Part shown: positions 46,019 through 56,930 of the stretch, in pieces
Position numbering within the stretch: position 1 is the stretch's first letter
How the letters are laid out: each line of letters starts with the position of its first letter
Assembly (NCBI GenBank): GCA_036927565.1
Contig: JAYESD010000001.1
Coordinates: forward strand, 49,288,064 to 49,352,063
Direction of reading: 5' to 3'
Origin: Tuctoria greenei
Taxonomy: Eukaryota; Streptophyta; Magnoliopsida; Poales; Poaceae
Length of the DNA: 64,000 nt
Made by a program: the position numbers and the translations under genes
The notes under the pieces: generated by a model
Databases searched by the model: none
What the model was told of the DNA's origin: nothing
The model's input: only the letters and a program-made list of their open reading frames with translations

Positions 46019-48433
46019 TTTGTCATTCAACCCACCCGATATGCGGGTGGTTTGAGTGACATCGGAACCAATTTGGACGACTTTGACGGGGATGTCGGTG
46101 TCGCCGCTTGGCTGCACACGGGGAGCAGAGGTTGAGCCTCGTTGCCGAATGCTCGGAGGTTTTGGAGCTTGCCCCTGTCTGGAGTCCTCCTCTTGCGCAG
46201 TGTTGAGTGCATGGAGCTCCTCCAGAGCAGTTACTCCGGCGGTGCGATCTCCACGAATCCGGAGAACGCCTGCTGGTGTTGGCATCTTCAACACCAAGTA
46301 TCCATAATGAGCAGCTGCCATAAATTTGTATAGGGCAGGTCTACCCAAGATGGCGTTGAATGGTAAGTTGATCTGAGCGACGTCGAAGACCAACTTCTCG
46401 GTGCGGTACTTCTCCCGTGTCCCGAAGGTAACGGGGAGAATTATAGCTCCGAGTGGGGTAATGGCCCCCGGACCTACTCCGGAGAATGGTCGAGAGGGCT
46501 GAAGATCCAAAGGTCGAAGCTGAAGTCTGGTAAAAGCTTCAAAGCTTATAAGGTTCAGCCCCGAACCTCCATCCACCATAACATGATGGAGCTGAATGTT
46601 GTTGATGGTGGGAGATACCATCAAGGGTAATTGGCCAGCTCCGACCATGCTTCGAGGACAGTCCGAAGCATCAAAAGTGATGGGTGTGTCCATCCACTTT
46701 CGATGTGGCTCCGGTCTAGCTGTAGGAGCTACAGCAGCCATATCCCGCCGCATAGTCTTGATGACACGACGAGAAGTGATGTCCCATGATCCACCAAAGA
46801 TGGTGTTCATGGTTTTCCGACGCTCGTTGTCGGAGACGTCGGAGTCATCGTCGACGGAGGTGTAGACGGCTTTCAGGACCTTTTTGGGGTCCTGAAACCC
46901 TAACTCCTCTTCAGCCGGAGCTTCGTCAACCTTCTGTTTTCCCTCCCTCCGTCGGAAAGGAGACCCTTCCCGGCGCTTGTTGTAGCGCTCGGCAAGGTTT
47001 TGGACCTCCCGGAAGTCTTCCAGCCTGTGGCTGCCCGTTTTGTGAATGGGGCACCACATTTTGGATTTGCCGCCGTCTTCGGAAGACGGTCGAGGTCGCT
47101 TCTCGGGGCGTGGCCCCCGGCCACCAGGAGTTGCAGTGGCTGCAACGTTGGATGTGCCGGCCGACGGCTTCTTCTTGCCGTTGGTCTTCTTTTTCTTCTT
47201 GCCACTCCTGGAGGTAGCGGCTTCTTCTTTGGAGGATTTTTTGTGATTCTCCAAGGCTGGTTTGGAGTGCATTTCACGGCCCTCCGCAGCTCTGGCACAT
47301 TTGTCTGCCAAGCTGAAGAGCTCCGTGACGCTGGTGATCTCTTTGATCGCCAGCTTCTCCAACATCTTCTTGTCTCGTACACCCTGTCTGAATGCCACAA
47401 TGACAGAAGCGCTTGAGATAGAAGGGATTGTGTTGCGTACCTGAGAGAACCTCTGGATGAATGACCGCAAAGATTCTCCCCCTTTTTGCACGACCGCAAA
47501 AAGGTCTAGTTCAGTGCCCGGTCGGGTGTATGAACTCCCGAAGTTGGCAGTGAACTGATGGCACAGCTCCTCCCAACTGTCGATAGAGTTGGGTGGAAGG
47601 CTCATAAACCAGGACCTGGCGGTCCCAGTTAAGGCCACTGGAAAGTAGTTAGCCATTATGGCCTCGTTTCCTCCAGCTGCTAAGATTGCAGTGGAGTATA
47701 TCTGCAGAAATTCTACGGGGTTGACAGTCCCGTCGAATTTCTCCGGCAAGTGTGGCCGGAACTTCTGTGGCCATCTAACCATGCGCAGGTGCATGGCTAG
47801 GGCGGAACAGCCTCCTCCTACTCCTTCCAGAGTAGAAAGGTCTTGAGCATCCCGTCTTTCTCGAGCTCGCTCGATATGGACACGGCCATCCTGTTGGCGG
47901 TATCGGCGATCAAGCTCCGCCCGGAGGTCATGTGTCGAAAGTCGAGATACCGTATGGGTGCGTCGTGCCCCAGAGGGCAACGACGTCACTTGCTGTGACG
48001 CAGCTCGTCTTCGGTTGTTGGAGACATGCGGACCAAGTCTTCCAGACAACGTCCGTCGTTGCGACGGGGCTCGCCCTGAAGGAGGAGGACCCTGGTTGTT
48101 GAGGCGTTCGGCCGCTGCTGCGACCAAATGCTCAACATCAGCCCTCCATTGCTCCATGGCGTCTCGAGATGCATCCGGAGGTGGTGGTCGCTGGAGAAGA
48201 GCACGCGCTGCATGGAGCGCGTGTTCTGGGTTTTCATGACTTGCCGGCGCAGTATGTGATGCCGGCGCACCATCATGTTGCCCGGCACGTTTTGCCGGAG
48301 AAGATGGTGGTGGTGGGAGTGTGACTCCTGCTGGTGCTGAGGCTCCTGCTGGTGGCTGCATGTTGGAGGGATTGCCCCCGACAGCCTGAGCAGCAGGTTG
48401 CCCGTTGGATGATCCAGCCGCAGAATTCACCAT
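46016..48433 (-). CDS. gag: Element B gag-protease polyprotein, intact
   Basis: 805 codons from ATG 48433 (MVNSAAGSS) to the amber codon. A Pro/Ala/Gln-rich N-terminus leads to the gag domain (MVRWPQKFRPHLPEKFDGT at about residue 214 to 400). A lysine-rich tract (KKKKKTNGKKK) follows, then a knuckle-like CPIHKTGSHRLEDF near 461 in which the final Cys is Phe. The protease motif DGGSG is at residue 621, with AILGRPALYKF about 70 residues later. Gag would bind element RNA and form particles, and the protease would cleave it. This is the only undamaged gag of the three. The missing Cys may weaken the knuckle. Confidence 0.93.
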   Translation of the reverse strand: MVNSAAGSSNGQPAAQAVGGNPSNMQPPAGASAPAGVTLPPPPSSPAKRAGQHDGAPASHTAPASHENPEHALHAARALLQRPPPPDASRDAMEQWRADVEHLVAAAAERLNNQGPPPSGRAPSQRRTLSGRLGPHVSNNRRRAASQQVTSLPSGARRTHTVSRLSTHDLRAELDRRYRQQDGRVHIERARERRDAQDLSTLEGVGGGCSALAMHLRMVRWPQKFRPHLPEKFDGTVNPVEFLQIYSTAILAAGGNEAIMANYFPVALTGTARSWFMSLPPNSIDSWEELCHQFTANFGSSYTRPGTELDLFAVVQKGGESLRSFIQRFSQVRNTIPSISSASVIVAFRQGVRDKKMLEKLAIKEITSVTELFSLADKCARAAEGREMHSKPALENHKKSSKEEAATSRSGKKKKKTNGKKKPSAGTSNVAATATPGGRGPRPEKRPRPSSEDGGKSKMWCPIHKTGSHRLEDFREVQNLAERYNKRREGSPFRRREGKQKVDEAPAEEELGFQDPKKVLKAVYTSVDDDSDVSDNERRKTMNTIFGGSWDITSRRVIKTMRRDMAAVAPTARPEPHRKWMDTPITFDASDCPRSMVGAGQLPLMVSPTINNIQLHHVMVDGGSGLNLISFEAFTRLQLRPLDLQPSRPFSGVGPGAITPLGAIILPVTFGTREKYRTEKLVFDVAQINLPFNAILGRPALYKFMAAAHYGYLVLKMPTPAGVLRIRGDRTAGVTALEELHALNTAQEEDSRQGQAPKPPSIRQRGSTSAPRVQPSGDTDIPVKVVQIGSDVTQTTRISGGLNDK

Positions 48434-48451
48434 TCTTGAAAATCTCAGGCA

Positions 48452-48469
48452 CCCCTACCTGGCGCGCCA
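48452..48469 (-). other. Primer-binding site of element B
   Basis: TGGCGCGCCAGGTAGGGG on the minus strand, two bases after the 5' LTR end. Confidence 0.75.
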
Positions 48470-48471
48470 AC

Positions 48472-49330
48472 TGTCGACTGTTGGAGTCGGCAGATCTTAT
48501 GACACTACTAAAGTGTTGAAGGAGTTTGTAGTTCGGTGTGGGCGCGCGGAGACTCAAGAAGGTGAATCACGATTGGACACGAGAGACACAGTGGTTTACG
48601 TGGTTCGGGCCGCCTGAGCGTAATACCCTACTCCACGGGTGTGTGGTGTTGTATTAGTTTATGTATGAAAGCTCACGTCAATGCGTGTGTGCTTGAGTGC
48701 GTTCGAGAGCCTTCTCCTCCCTCCGTGTATCGTCGGTCTGTCCTTTTATAGTACAAGGACAAACCGTTACAAGTTAGCCTGGCCCGACATGTGGCCCCGG
48801 CGGTTACTACTATTGATACACGATTAATTGTTGTTAATAACCCTGTAACGGGCTCCGACAGTGCCGTTACAGGTGTTAAGATTGTCCGATTAAGTGTCAT
48901 TAACATGGAATTAATGACAATTAATCGGGTCTTGAAGTCCGCGGCTATCCTTTGAAGATCTGGAGTCGTTACAATGTCTTCCGGAGGTTTGAGGCGGCCA
49001 GCTCCGACGTTTGGACACGTGGCAGCTCCGGAGCTTGCTTGTGGGAAGCGGGAAGCTCCGGGGTGGCCTGGCACGTGTCAGGTCCGGAGCTTCTCTCGGT
49101 CAGGGGTTAAGTCCGGAGGTGCCGTTTCGGTACCTAGCCCGGAGCTTCACCCTTGTGGGTAGTAGCTCCGGTCTGGCAGTACACGTGGCAACCTAGGGGT
49201 TAACCATGTTGGAGAAGCAGGTCCGGTTATGTCTGACAAGTGGGCCTCCGAGGGTCTTCAATTTGAGTAGACGTCCTTCCCTTGAGATCTTTGTAACCTC
49301 AGGGGGTGTATGGTTTTTAGGGTACCGACA
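48472..49330 (-). repeat. 5' LTR of element B
   Basis: TGTCGG at 49330 to GTCGACA at 48472, 859 bp, about 14 differences from 23388-24246. A TATAAAAGG box lies near 48750. Confidence 0.95.
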
Positions 49331-49409
49331 GTTGCAGATGATGGATGAAGAAACTTAAAAAACAGTTACTACAACAAAACAATTGTCTGAGGTAAAGATT
49401 AAAAATTAC
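49331..49409 (-). other. Intron of the antisense gene of A, remaining part
   Basis: Donor GTAATTTTTAATC at 49409. The acceptor end is duplicated and separated by the insertion of B (GTTGCAG here, GCTGC at 23383-23387). The insertion would add 25.9 kb to this intron. Confidence 0.75.
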
Positions 49410-50799
49410 CTCGAGAGGCTTCCACACCAGCTTGCGCGAAACCTCTTTCCCAGACGTTCAGGGCTGACCATAGCCGCCGCCAGCGTGAAAGACCCAAAAG
49501 CCCCCCCGGAACTCGTCGCAACCACGGGCATTTCCTTAGTCGAGCCCCCCCTCGACCGGGAAGGACCTCCGGACCTAGAGGCCTCAACCAGACCTGGTGC
49601 TGAAGTCGCATGCCCAGATCTAGCACCCCAGGAGGACGCCGTTGCGGGAACAGTCGCCGCAGTTGCAGAAGACCTCCCCCTCCGGGGAGAAGGAGCTGAT
49701 GCAGAGGTGGCAGGCTTGACGGACCTTCCGTCAGCATGCTGCAGATTCCTCTTCCGGCTCAAGGGCTCGTCTGCCGGCTCCTTGCCCTTGCCGACGACTT
49801 CGATCCTTGGCTTCAGGGCAGGGTCGGAGCCACCTTCGGAAGCTCCAGGGATCACCACCCTGGAGGTTGATCTCCTCTTGACAATGCCAAGGTCGTCAAG
49901 CACATGCATCTTCCACCGGAGCTCCCTGCTGAACTCTACTTCCACTTTCAGAGGGAGAAAAGTTGATGGCAGAGTCAAGTCGTCACTCGCGACGTCGATG
50001 CCGTGCTGGAACTTCTTGAGATGAAACTCCAAGGTTGTCCCCGCCATGTTGGACTTCAGCCCGGTCTCGACCCGGTCGTCGTCCATCACACTGTTGAGGG
50101 CCCAAGCGAGTTTTTCTCTCCTCTTTAGCGGTGCCCACCTGTTGACCAGGAAGTTGCAAAACACCGCCTGAGGAGTTAATCCTCCCTCCACGCACTGGCG
50201 GATCCTGGTCAGAGCAGGGTTGAAGGCATCCGCCAGCACCAGAGCTTCACTCCAGACTGTAGTGTCGATGTTGGGGAGGCATTCGGGCAGCTCCAGCTTC
50301 TCGTGTTCCTCCATCCGGATAACTATCCAGTCCTTCTTCCAATCATCCCACTTCCCAGAGGGAAACGACCGGAGGTACTTGAATGGGCACTTCTTGCACT
50401 TCACGAAGTAGTAGAAGCCAAGGTACTCATTGCTCCTACCGGTGGTATGAACGGTGAAGAAGGTTCGGAATAGTTCAATGCAGCGGGGATGCCCACCCAC
50501 ATCTCACAGAAGTGGACAAAGACGGACACAAGAAGAATGGAGTGGGGGCCAAGGTGGTACAGCTGCAGACCATAGAAGTCTAGCAGCATCAAGAAAAAGG
50601 AGGAAAAAGGTGGGATCAACCCCACCATGGCGTACGAAGAGAAGTACACCATTTCGCCGGCGTGCTCTTTCTTGAACGGGAGCTCTCCCCCGGCACGGAC
50701 CAGGCGGTTGAAGAAGTCCAGGGACCATCCCATGAGGGCCCGGACCTTCTTCAGGTCACCTTCGATCTTCAAACGATTCTCGCGGAGACCCAACTCCAT
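49410..50799 (-). pseudogene. Element A antisense gene, exon 1 (frameshifted)
   Basis: Starts at ATG 50799 (MELGLRENRLKIEGD). The Transposase_28-like region is clear (VRALMGWSLDFFNRLVRAGG, GEMVYFSSYAMVGLIPPFSSFF, FYGLQLYHLGPHSILL). A one-base loss near 50488 shifts the frame after MWVGIP. The rest reads in a second frame (RCIELFRTFFTVHTTGRSNEYLGFYYF onward) to the donor at 49410, in the same phase as B and C. It also has several small indels in the Ser/Pro-rich tail. Confidence 0.8.
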
Positions 50800-51253
50800 C
50801 GCGGCACAGCAAGGCAAGAGAGGAAAAGCGAGCACAAGTTGGGAGTTTGAGCTCAAGATCAGATGAGAGGCCTAAAGAACCCCAGACGGTGCGCGCTTTC
50901 CTTCTTATGTAAGCCCTCTCAACGCTTGGATGGAAACTGTAAGGAAGTCGAAGGTACTACTCAAAAATTTCACCCAGCCGATGACAAGAGGGCCCGGGAC
51001 CACCCAGACGATCAAGTCGAGGTTCTTACCCAGGCGAACGGTTGTCATCATGAGGCGGGAAGCCCGAAGGCGGCGAACTGACAAGGTGTGCGGAACCGAT
51101 ACGATTTTCGTATCGAGAACCGGCGACCTTCAATTGCATGAGATCTCATTTGCCGCACACGGGATATGCCACGCGGCGAGGATTTAACTCCAAACCATCA
51201 CCAACGGCACATCCGGCGGAATGACTTCACCCAAGGAGTCTTCCCCAGAGGTG
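50800..51253 (-). promoter_or_regulatory. Presumed promoter and leader of the antisense gene in A
   Basis: Carries the same inverted repeat (CCGATACG..CGTATCG at about 51096-51116) and TATA-like TTACATAAGAAGG near 50913-50901 as B and C, although the rest has diverged. Confidence 0.45.
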
Positions 51254-51268
51254 GGTCCAGGGGGCCAC
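51254..51268 (+). other. Polypurine tract of element A
   Basis: GGTCCAGGGGGCCAC directly before the 3' LTR. Confidence 0.75.
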
Positions 51269-52131
51269 TGTCGGTACCCTGGGTACTGTATGCCCCTTGG
51301 GATTGCAAAGATCTCAAGGGAATATCATCTACTCGATCTGTAGACCTTCGGAGGCCCACATGTCAGACATAACCGGACCCGCTTCCCCAACTTGGTTAGT
51401 CCCAGGGTCGCCACGTGTACTATCAAACCGGAGCTACCACCCACAAGGGGGAAGCTCCGGGCTATGTACCATAGCGGCACCTCCGGACCTAACCCCAGAC
51501 CGAGGGAAGCCCTGGAACTGACACGTGTTAGGTAGCACAGGACCTACCAGTTCCCCACAGTATGCTCCAGAGCTGCCACGTGTCCAACCGTCGGACCTTC
51601 AGCCTCTAACCTCTGGAAGACTCCACAACGGCTCCGGATCTTCAAAGGGAATCAAAGGCTTCAAGAACCGATTAAGTGTCATTAATACTATATTAATGAC
51701 ACACAATCGGACGACCTTAATTACCAATAACGGTGCTATCAAAGCCCGTAATTCGTTTATTAAGGGTAATTAAGCGCATCAAATGTTTATCAATATTAGT
51801 AACCGCCGGGGCCACATGCCGGGCCAGGCTGACTTGCAACGGCCTGCCCTTGTACTATAAAAGGACAGGCCGACGATACATAGGGGACACACAGACTCTA
51901 CGTGCTCACTCTACTCTCTGAACTCACTTGGAGCTCATACATCCAATACAACACCAACACATCCCGTGGAGTAGGGTTTTACGCTCAGGCGGCCCGAACC
52001 ACGTAAATCATCGTGTCTACTGTGTCATTTTACACTTCACCTTCTTGAATCTCCGCGCGCCCACACCGAACCTCAAACTCCTCTAACACTTTAGTAGTGT
52101 CGGGAGATCTGCCGGATCAAAACCACCGACA
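51269..52131 (+). repeat. 3' LTR of element A
   Basis: TGTCGG..CCGACA, 863 bp, about 35 differences from 13254-14116 by eye. Confidence 0.95.
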
Positions 52132-52136
52132 ACTCC
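52132..52136. repeat. Target-site duplication of element A, right
   Basis: ACTCC, identical to 13249-13253. Confidence 0.95.
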
Positions 52137-52822
52137 CTTTTTATGCAATAAATTTTGGAGAGAGTACTAAGCATGAATGATATGGAGTTTCTCTTTTTAT
52201 TGTGGAATGGTGGTATGGTGGAATTTTGGTTACTTCTAGTGTAGAAGTATAGCATGTGCAAGTGAAGTCTTGAATTCAAAAAGTAATGAATGAAATCTCA
52301 CATAGGTCTATACTAGTTTGACAAAGCTCAATGTGAAGATAAATAGCATATGCATAAGGTCTATCAATGTGATGTATCATATGGCTTTGGTAGGTAATTC
52401 AAATCAACTGAGAGTATCTTAAATCTTTTTAGAATTTCTTCGGAAATCTAAGTTCTACTTTCAAACTAGGAATAGCAGCCCTATCACTATATTATATCTC
52501 ACAACAACTTAGAATGGATTAAGCTTTTGCTACACACAATTTCCAAATCAAGGTAAAAGCAATTTTAGCTGATGTGAGCAATATGTTGGAGAGAAGTAAG
52601 TTGTAAACTAGGGACATAGGAAAATTGAAACAGAGCAACTATTCATCATTTCATCTATGTGAATTCCAAGTCATTATTACCGCATATCATTTATTTTATT
52701 TGAAAACAAATATATCCTACATTTTTTTATATGCAAGTTGGATGATGGGTGAGTGGAAAATAAATATGCAAAGGGTGTGATACAATTTACCTCAAGTGGG
52801 GGTCCTCCCTCAAGATTGTTCT
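52137..52822 (-). mobile_element. H internal 3' region, part 2
   Basis: AT-rich non-coding DNA that continues 12599-13253 across the insertion of A. No gene is seen. Confidence 0.6.
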
Positions 52823-54436
52823 TCACTCACCTCCATGATGAGGGTAGAACCCTTGATGACGAAAATATGGCGTGAGATCGGCATGTTGTGGTTGTAGTGT
52901 GGAGTTAAAGTGGGTGAATTGAGCGTCCATGTGTAGTTGCCAGTCTTGGGTACCTTGGACATGCCCTTGGAGAGTGTTGTAGATGTCACCCATTCTCACT
53001 TCAAGCTCTTTCATATGTTAGTGAGATCCGTCATTCCTTCGCTATAGTAATAATGACTTCTAGCCGAAGAGGAACAACATCTTCTCATGGATGTTTGAGA
53101 CAAGCTGCTAGAGCTTGAAGTGGATAATGGCGGCCTCCCATGTGGCACCTGGCCATCCATGCCAAGACAGACCTTCGGTCTCATACGATGGAGGTTGAGT
53201 CCATACAGGTGCATCACCCATTGGTTTCTCTTCCTCATCGTACAAATGGACCGTGGAGGTTGTCGGGGGCATGGCCGCTCTTCTTGCATGGCCTCTAGTT
53301 ACTCTCCTAGAGAAATTACTTCTTCGTGCTTCCTCGATGGGAAGAAGGTCAATGGTTAGCCTCCGACATTTGTACAAATGATAATCCGGGTTAGGTAACC
53401 GAATTTCATCGACAAGGCCGGGATAATAAAATAATAAAGAGCCATCTTGATCATGCTTAAAGATATGTCCTTGCACTAAATAATCATCATCAATTAATTC
53501 TCTTTCATTTTCAATATACTCAAATGAAGAATATTCTAGTGCTTCTACCCTAGTAGCAATACAAGTAATCAATGAAGTGCTTCAATTGACCCTGTTCTTG
53601 AAATGTAATCTAACCATTGTGTCATCATGGCAATAAGTGGAGAAACCTTATTCTTTTCAATCATGGCAAATAAAATTTTCAGCTCATCATCATGCACTAT
53701 CCTTACGTCTCCTCTAGGGAACATAATCATAGCCACACATCTATGCATGGAGCATAAAGTATGGTTGTGTAATTGGTTATTCCTAGGTGCACTACACCTG
53801 ACCTCACAAGTTAAATCTTGCCAAAAACTATGTTTGTTAAACTTAGGCTAAGTGTCTAAATCTAGCAAACATCGTCTATAGAAGCCTAGGATTTCACTTA
53901 ATTCTTTCCATAGTATATTATATTCTTCTTGAAAAGTGATACCATCAAATCCAATTTTGAGTGTGCAGAGGAATTGTATGGAGAGAAGGCGTGACCCTCT
54001 CTCCTCTATGTGAGCAAATTTTTCCCAACCTAGTGCACGCCAAATGGAAAAGAATATGGAATACATACCTATTTTGGAGATCAAATCCGGGTCATAAGTT
54101 TTTGTATGAGAAAACTCACGATCTTGGAGGAGCTTGTGTGCTTGATCTTCAACTTCACTTTGTATGTCGAGGTTGATGAGGGTTGCTCCTCTCACCCATG
54201 GGAGTGTCTTCACCTACACTCCTCCTTCGTGAGCTTGGTGTAGCAGCGAAAGAGGGGCATGCACTTGAATCTCCACCATGGCTTGAGCTTGCAGCCTCCT
54301 TCCTCTTTCCAAACAACCTCTTCATCCCTTTCATGGCCACAACAAACAAGAACACAACAAGGCAAAAACTCAAAAGAGGTGATGTTAGCAAAATCAAAAC
54401 CCCCAACGAATTTTCCCATGAATAACATGAGAGCAA
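52823..54436 (-). pseudogene. Env-like / extra ORF of element H
   Basis: Minus-strand gene between gag-protease and the 3' LTR, the position of the env-like gene in Athila-type elements. The first frame opens at 54436 and contains a strongly hydrophobic run (VLILLTSPLLSFCLVVFLFV, a likely membrane segment), then MKGMKRLFGKRKEA. An internal ATG at 54334 would skip the membrane segment. After a frameshift near 54200 it reads HKLLQDREFSHTKTYDPDLI, LGWEKFAHIEERGSRLLSIQF and EILGFYRRCLLDLDT. Later blocks (LKILFAMIEKNKVSPLIAMM near 53650, DDDYLVQGHIFKHDQDGSLL near 53480, MKELEVRMGDIYNTLQ near 53000) lie in other frames. Several stops make it non-coding. The call rests on position and general resemblance. 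Confidence 0.55.
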
Positions 54437-54586
54437 ATTTCAAATGCAAGCAAAAGCAAATCTTTTTGAGTTGGGAATTGATCAAGAGTACTTCAATGAA
54501 GAGCAAGAAAAACAATGTGAGCAAGAGTGACTTTGGGGAGGTATGAAATGAGGTGAAGTGTGAGGAGAAGTGCTCCTCACGGCCAC

Positions 54587-54597
54587 TATTTATAGCG
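54587..54597 (-). promoter_or_regulatory. TATA-like box upstream of the H extra ORF
   Basis: On the minus strand GCTATAAATAG lies about 160 bases before the first possible start of the extra ORF and about 450 bases downstream of the protease end. It suggests a separate internal promoter. Not proven. Confidence 0.4.
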
Positions 54598-55035
54598 TGC
54601 ATTCCCCACTAGGGTACCAAATGTAGCCGTCGGAGGAAAGAGTTCCAAAGTGGCTCCTTCCCTAGTCGGCCGAACAGGTGGGTCAGTTGAACTAACAAGT
54701 GGGCCCTCCTGTTCTCCCTTTTGGCAGGTGGCTCCAATGGCTATGGGATTAGCACGTTGGTGAATTACCACTTTTGCAACTCAGAAAAATTGTTTTCTGA
54801 ATAAAAACTCTTTTTTTAGAACCCAACAATTTTCTTTTTGTGAAAATAAAGAAATAAAAATGGTAGTTGAGTATATAAGATTCTCAACTTACTAAGAAAA
54901 TCGTATATGCAGTGGGGAATATCAAACAAATGGGGAAAATCAAATAAAGAGAAAAGAAAAACAAAGAAAAGGATAACTACCAATTTAACCTATTGGCTAG
55001 GTCTCACCTCCATCCTATGGGATGGACATTCCTCC
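54598..55035 (-). other. Short H spacer where pol is missing
   Basis: Only about 440 bases separate the protease end from the internal TATA-like box. No RT, RNase H or integrase motif is present in any frame. The stretch is AT-rich near 54775-54990. Confidence 0.6.
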
Positions 55036-55649
55036 TTATTCATTTCTTGATATCCGGGCCCGGAGAGATAGGCTCAGATGGCTTGTCTTCCTTCTTCTGC
55101 CATCTTTGGCGGCTTGGTGGACTTGGGCCTTTGGAGAGGCCCGGACTTCTTCGTCTTCTTGAGGGTGTTGGCGTGGACGACAAGACGGGTTTTTGGCATA
55201 GATCAAATTCCTCATGAATGCAATGAGCGGGTCAACCTTTGGAGGTGTGATTTTGACCTCTTGAATGTGTTTAACATTCAACCCATACTTGATACGAATC
55301 ATGGAGCATTGCTCCCACTTTGGGCGAAAGTTAAAATTCTCCTCGTTGCCATTGATATGGAAGTGGATTTCTCCAACTCCAACATCTATGCGAGCCTTCG
55401 CGTTGCTAAGGAAAGGTCGCCCAAGAATGAGCGATGTATCCTTCGCAACCTCCATGTCGAGCACCACGAAATCCACGGGTACGAAGCAATTCTAGATTTT
55501 CATCAGAACATCTTCAGCGATACCTACCGGATAACGGGCTGAAGAATTAGATAGTTGGAGGTGTTGGAGTAAGTTCTGTGAAGTTCAGCTTGTCGAGAAC
55601 CACCTTAGGTATCACACTCACAATTGCTCCAAGGTCACAAAGGGCCTTG
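55036..55649 (-). pseudogene. Element H protease region
   Basis: Reads ALCDLGAIVSVIPKVV with the aspartic-protease motif DLGA at 55636-55625, then, after a stop and shift, DFVVLDMEVAKDTSLILGRPFLSNAKARIDV near 55470-55380, the flap-to-C-terminal part of a retropepsin. It continues to a lysine/arginine-rich tail and a stop at 55036. Frames are broken, so no product is expected. Confidence 0.7.
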
Positions 55650-56930
55650 TCAAAGTGGTATTGAGCATGAAATTGTAGGACATCCAGGGTCCTTCAGCCA
55701 GTTGCCTCCTTGTAGAGAAATCATGTTGGCACTTTCTGCAGGAGGTTCGGGCTGTCCTAGCATCTTGCCATTCTCTATTGGAGGAACAACGGCTGCCAGT
55801 TGAGCCAACTGAGTTTTCAGCATCTTGTTGAAACTCAATTGATTCTGGAAGGTTGAGGATAGTCCTTCAATCTTGGCATTTATGCTCTCTATGGTCTTCT
55901 CATTGGCCAACAGCTTCTTTGATGTAGCCTCATTGATCTTCAGCTGGCCAATGGCAAGTTCTCTCATGTTGGGTTGATTTCCGCTGTTGTCATTGTTGTT
56001 GTACCCTCCTTGAAAGAATAGACGTGGTTGGCCCCATCCTTGACCTCGTGGACGATAGCCATTATTTTTTCCATTGTTGGCTACGTATAGCGTATCCTCA
56101 CGGGTTTCTAGGCAGTCATTGCCCAAATGGCCCGTGTTGCCACAGACTTCACATGTGATGTGAGAGTCTAAGGCATTGGCATTACCACATACCTCACCAT
56201 TGCCTTGTCCATCAATCTTCTTCATGAGGAGGTCCAATTTTGCAGCGATCATGTCCACCTCCAAGGTGTGCATGCCTCGCTGGTGGGTATGGAGACGCTC
56301 GTCGCTCCAACCCATATTTGACACCATATTCTCAATCAAATCTTTGGCTTTGGGCATCGCTAATGAGAACAAGACACCTCCAACAGCAGTATCAACATGG
56401 TCACGGGCGGAATGGATTAGCCAGTTGTAGAAGTTTTAGATGATGGCCGAGTCATCCATCCCATCGTGGGGATAGGCTAGGATGTACTCCTGAAGCCTTT
56501 CCCATGCCTCGGCAATAGATTCATTGGCATCTTGCTGGAAGCTGGAAATTCTTCCATGTAGGGCATTGGTCTTGCCCAACGGGAAAAACATTGTGAGGAA
56601 TGTCGTAGAACACTTCTCCCAACTATCTACAACACTTCAGTTTGCGTAGAACCACTGTTCCGCTTTCCCAAGAAGAGAGAACAGAAAGAGCCTAAAACAG
56701 ATAACATCGGGAGATACGTCCTTGATCTTAAAAGTGCTGCAGATCTCAAGGAACTGTTGCAGGTGAGCACTTGCATCCTCATTAGCCTTCCCGGAAAATG
56801 GATTGGCTTGCACCATAGTGATAAGGTCAGTCTTGATTTTGAAGTTTACATCTCTCGTGTTAATAGTGGGACCAACAGGCACATTGTTAGCAGAGGGAGC
56901 CAAAAACTCACGAATGGTCTTCTAAGCCAT
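55650..56930 (-). pseudogene. gag: Element H gag
   Basis: Starts at ATG 56930. Codon 3 is TAG (56924-56922). The frame continues with FLAPSANNVPVGPTINTRD and NPFSGKANEDASAHLQQFLE typical of Athila-type gag. A TGA follows at 56639-56637 and a TAA near 56437. The zinc knuckle CEVCGNTGHLGNDC (CX2CX4HX4C) is near 56150-56110. A Gln/Asn-rich tail with a coiled-coil-like stretch (NEATSKKLLANEKTIESINAK) precedes the protease. Three stops make it inactive. Confidence 0.8.

Larger units (their letters stand above)
23388..49330 (-). mobile_element. Element B: Tat-type Ty3/gypsy retrotransposon, split by C
   Basis: Minus-orientation element made of 43394-49330 (5' part) and 23388-30423 (3' part), about 12.97 kb without element C. 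LTRs are 859 bp and differ at about 14 sites by eye. B lies exactly at the acceptor end of the intron in the antisense gene of A. Gag-protease is one open frame of 805 codons. The RT-RNase H-integrase frame is open on both sides of the C insertion. The antisense gene has one stop. B is the best-preserved coding copy here, disabled mainly by the insertion of C. Confidence 0.93.
13254..52131 (+). mobile_element. Element A: Tat-type Ty3/gypsy retrotransposon, split by B and C
   Basis: A is a complete LTR retrotransposon in plus orientation, present as 13254-23387 and 49331-52131, about 12.93 kb without its inserts. It has 863-bp LTRs, a PBS, gag-protease, pol, a 3' spacer, a convergent antisense gene and a polypurine tract. 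The integrase at the end of pol, with no chromodomain seen, plus the long antisense gene downstream of pol, fit the Tat lineage. By eye the LTR pair differs at about 35 sites, making A the oldest of the three nested copies. Coding regions carry two A-run frameshifts and several stops, so A is not autonomous. Its LTR differs from B and C near the start (CCTGGGTACC versus CCTAAAAACC), so it is a separate subfamily. Confidence 0.92.
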
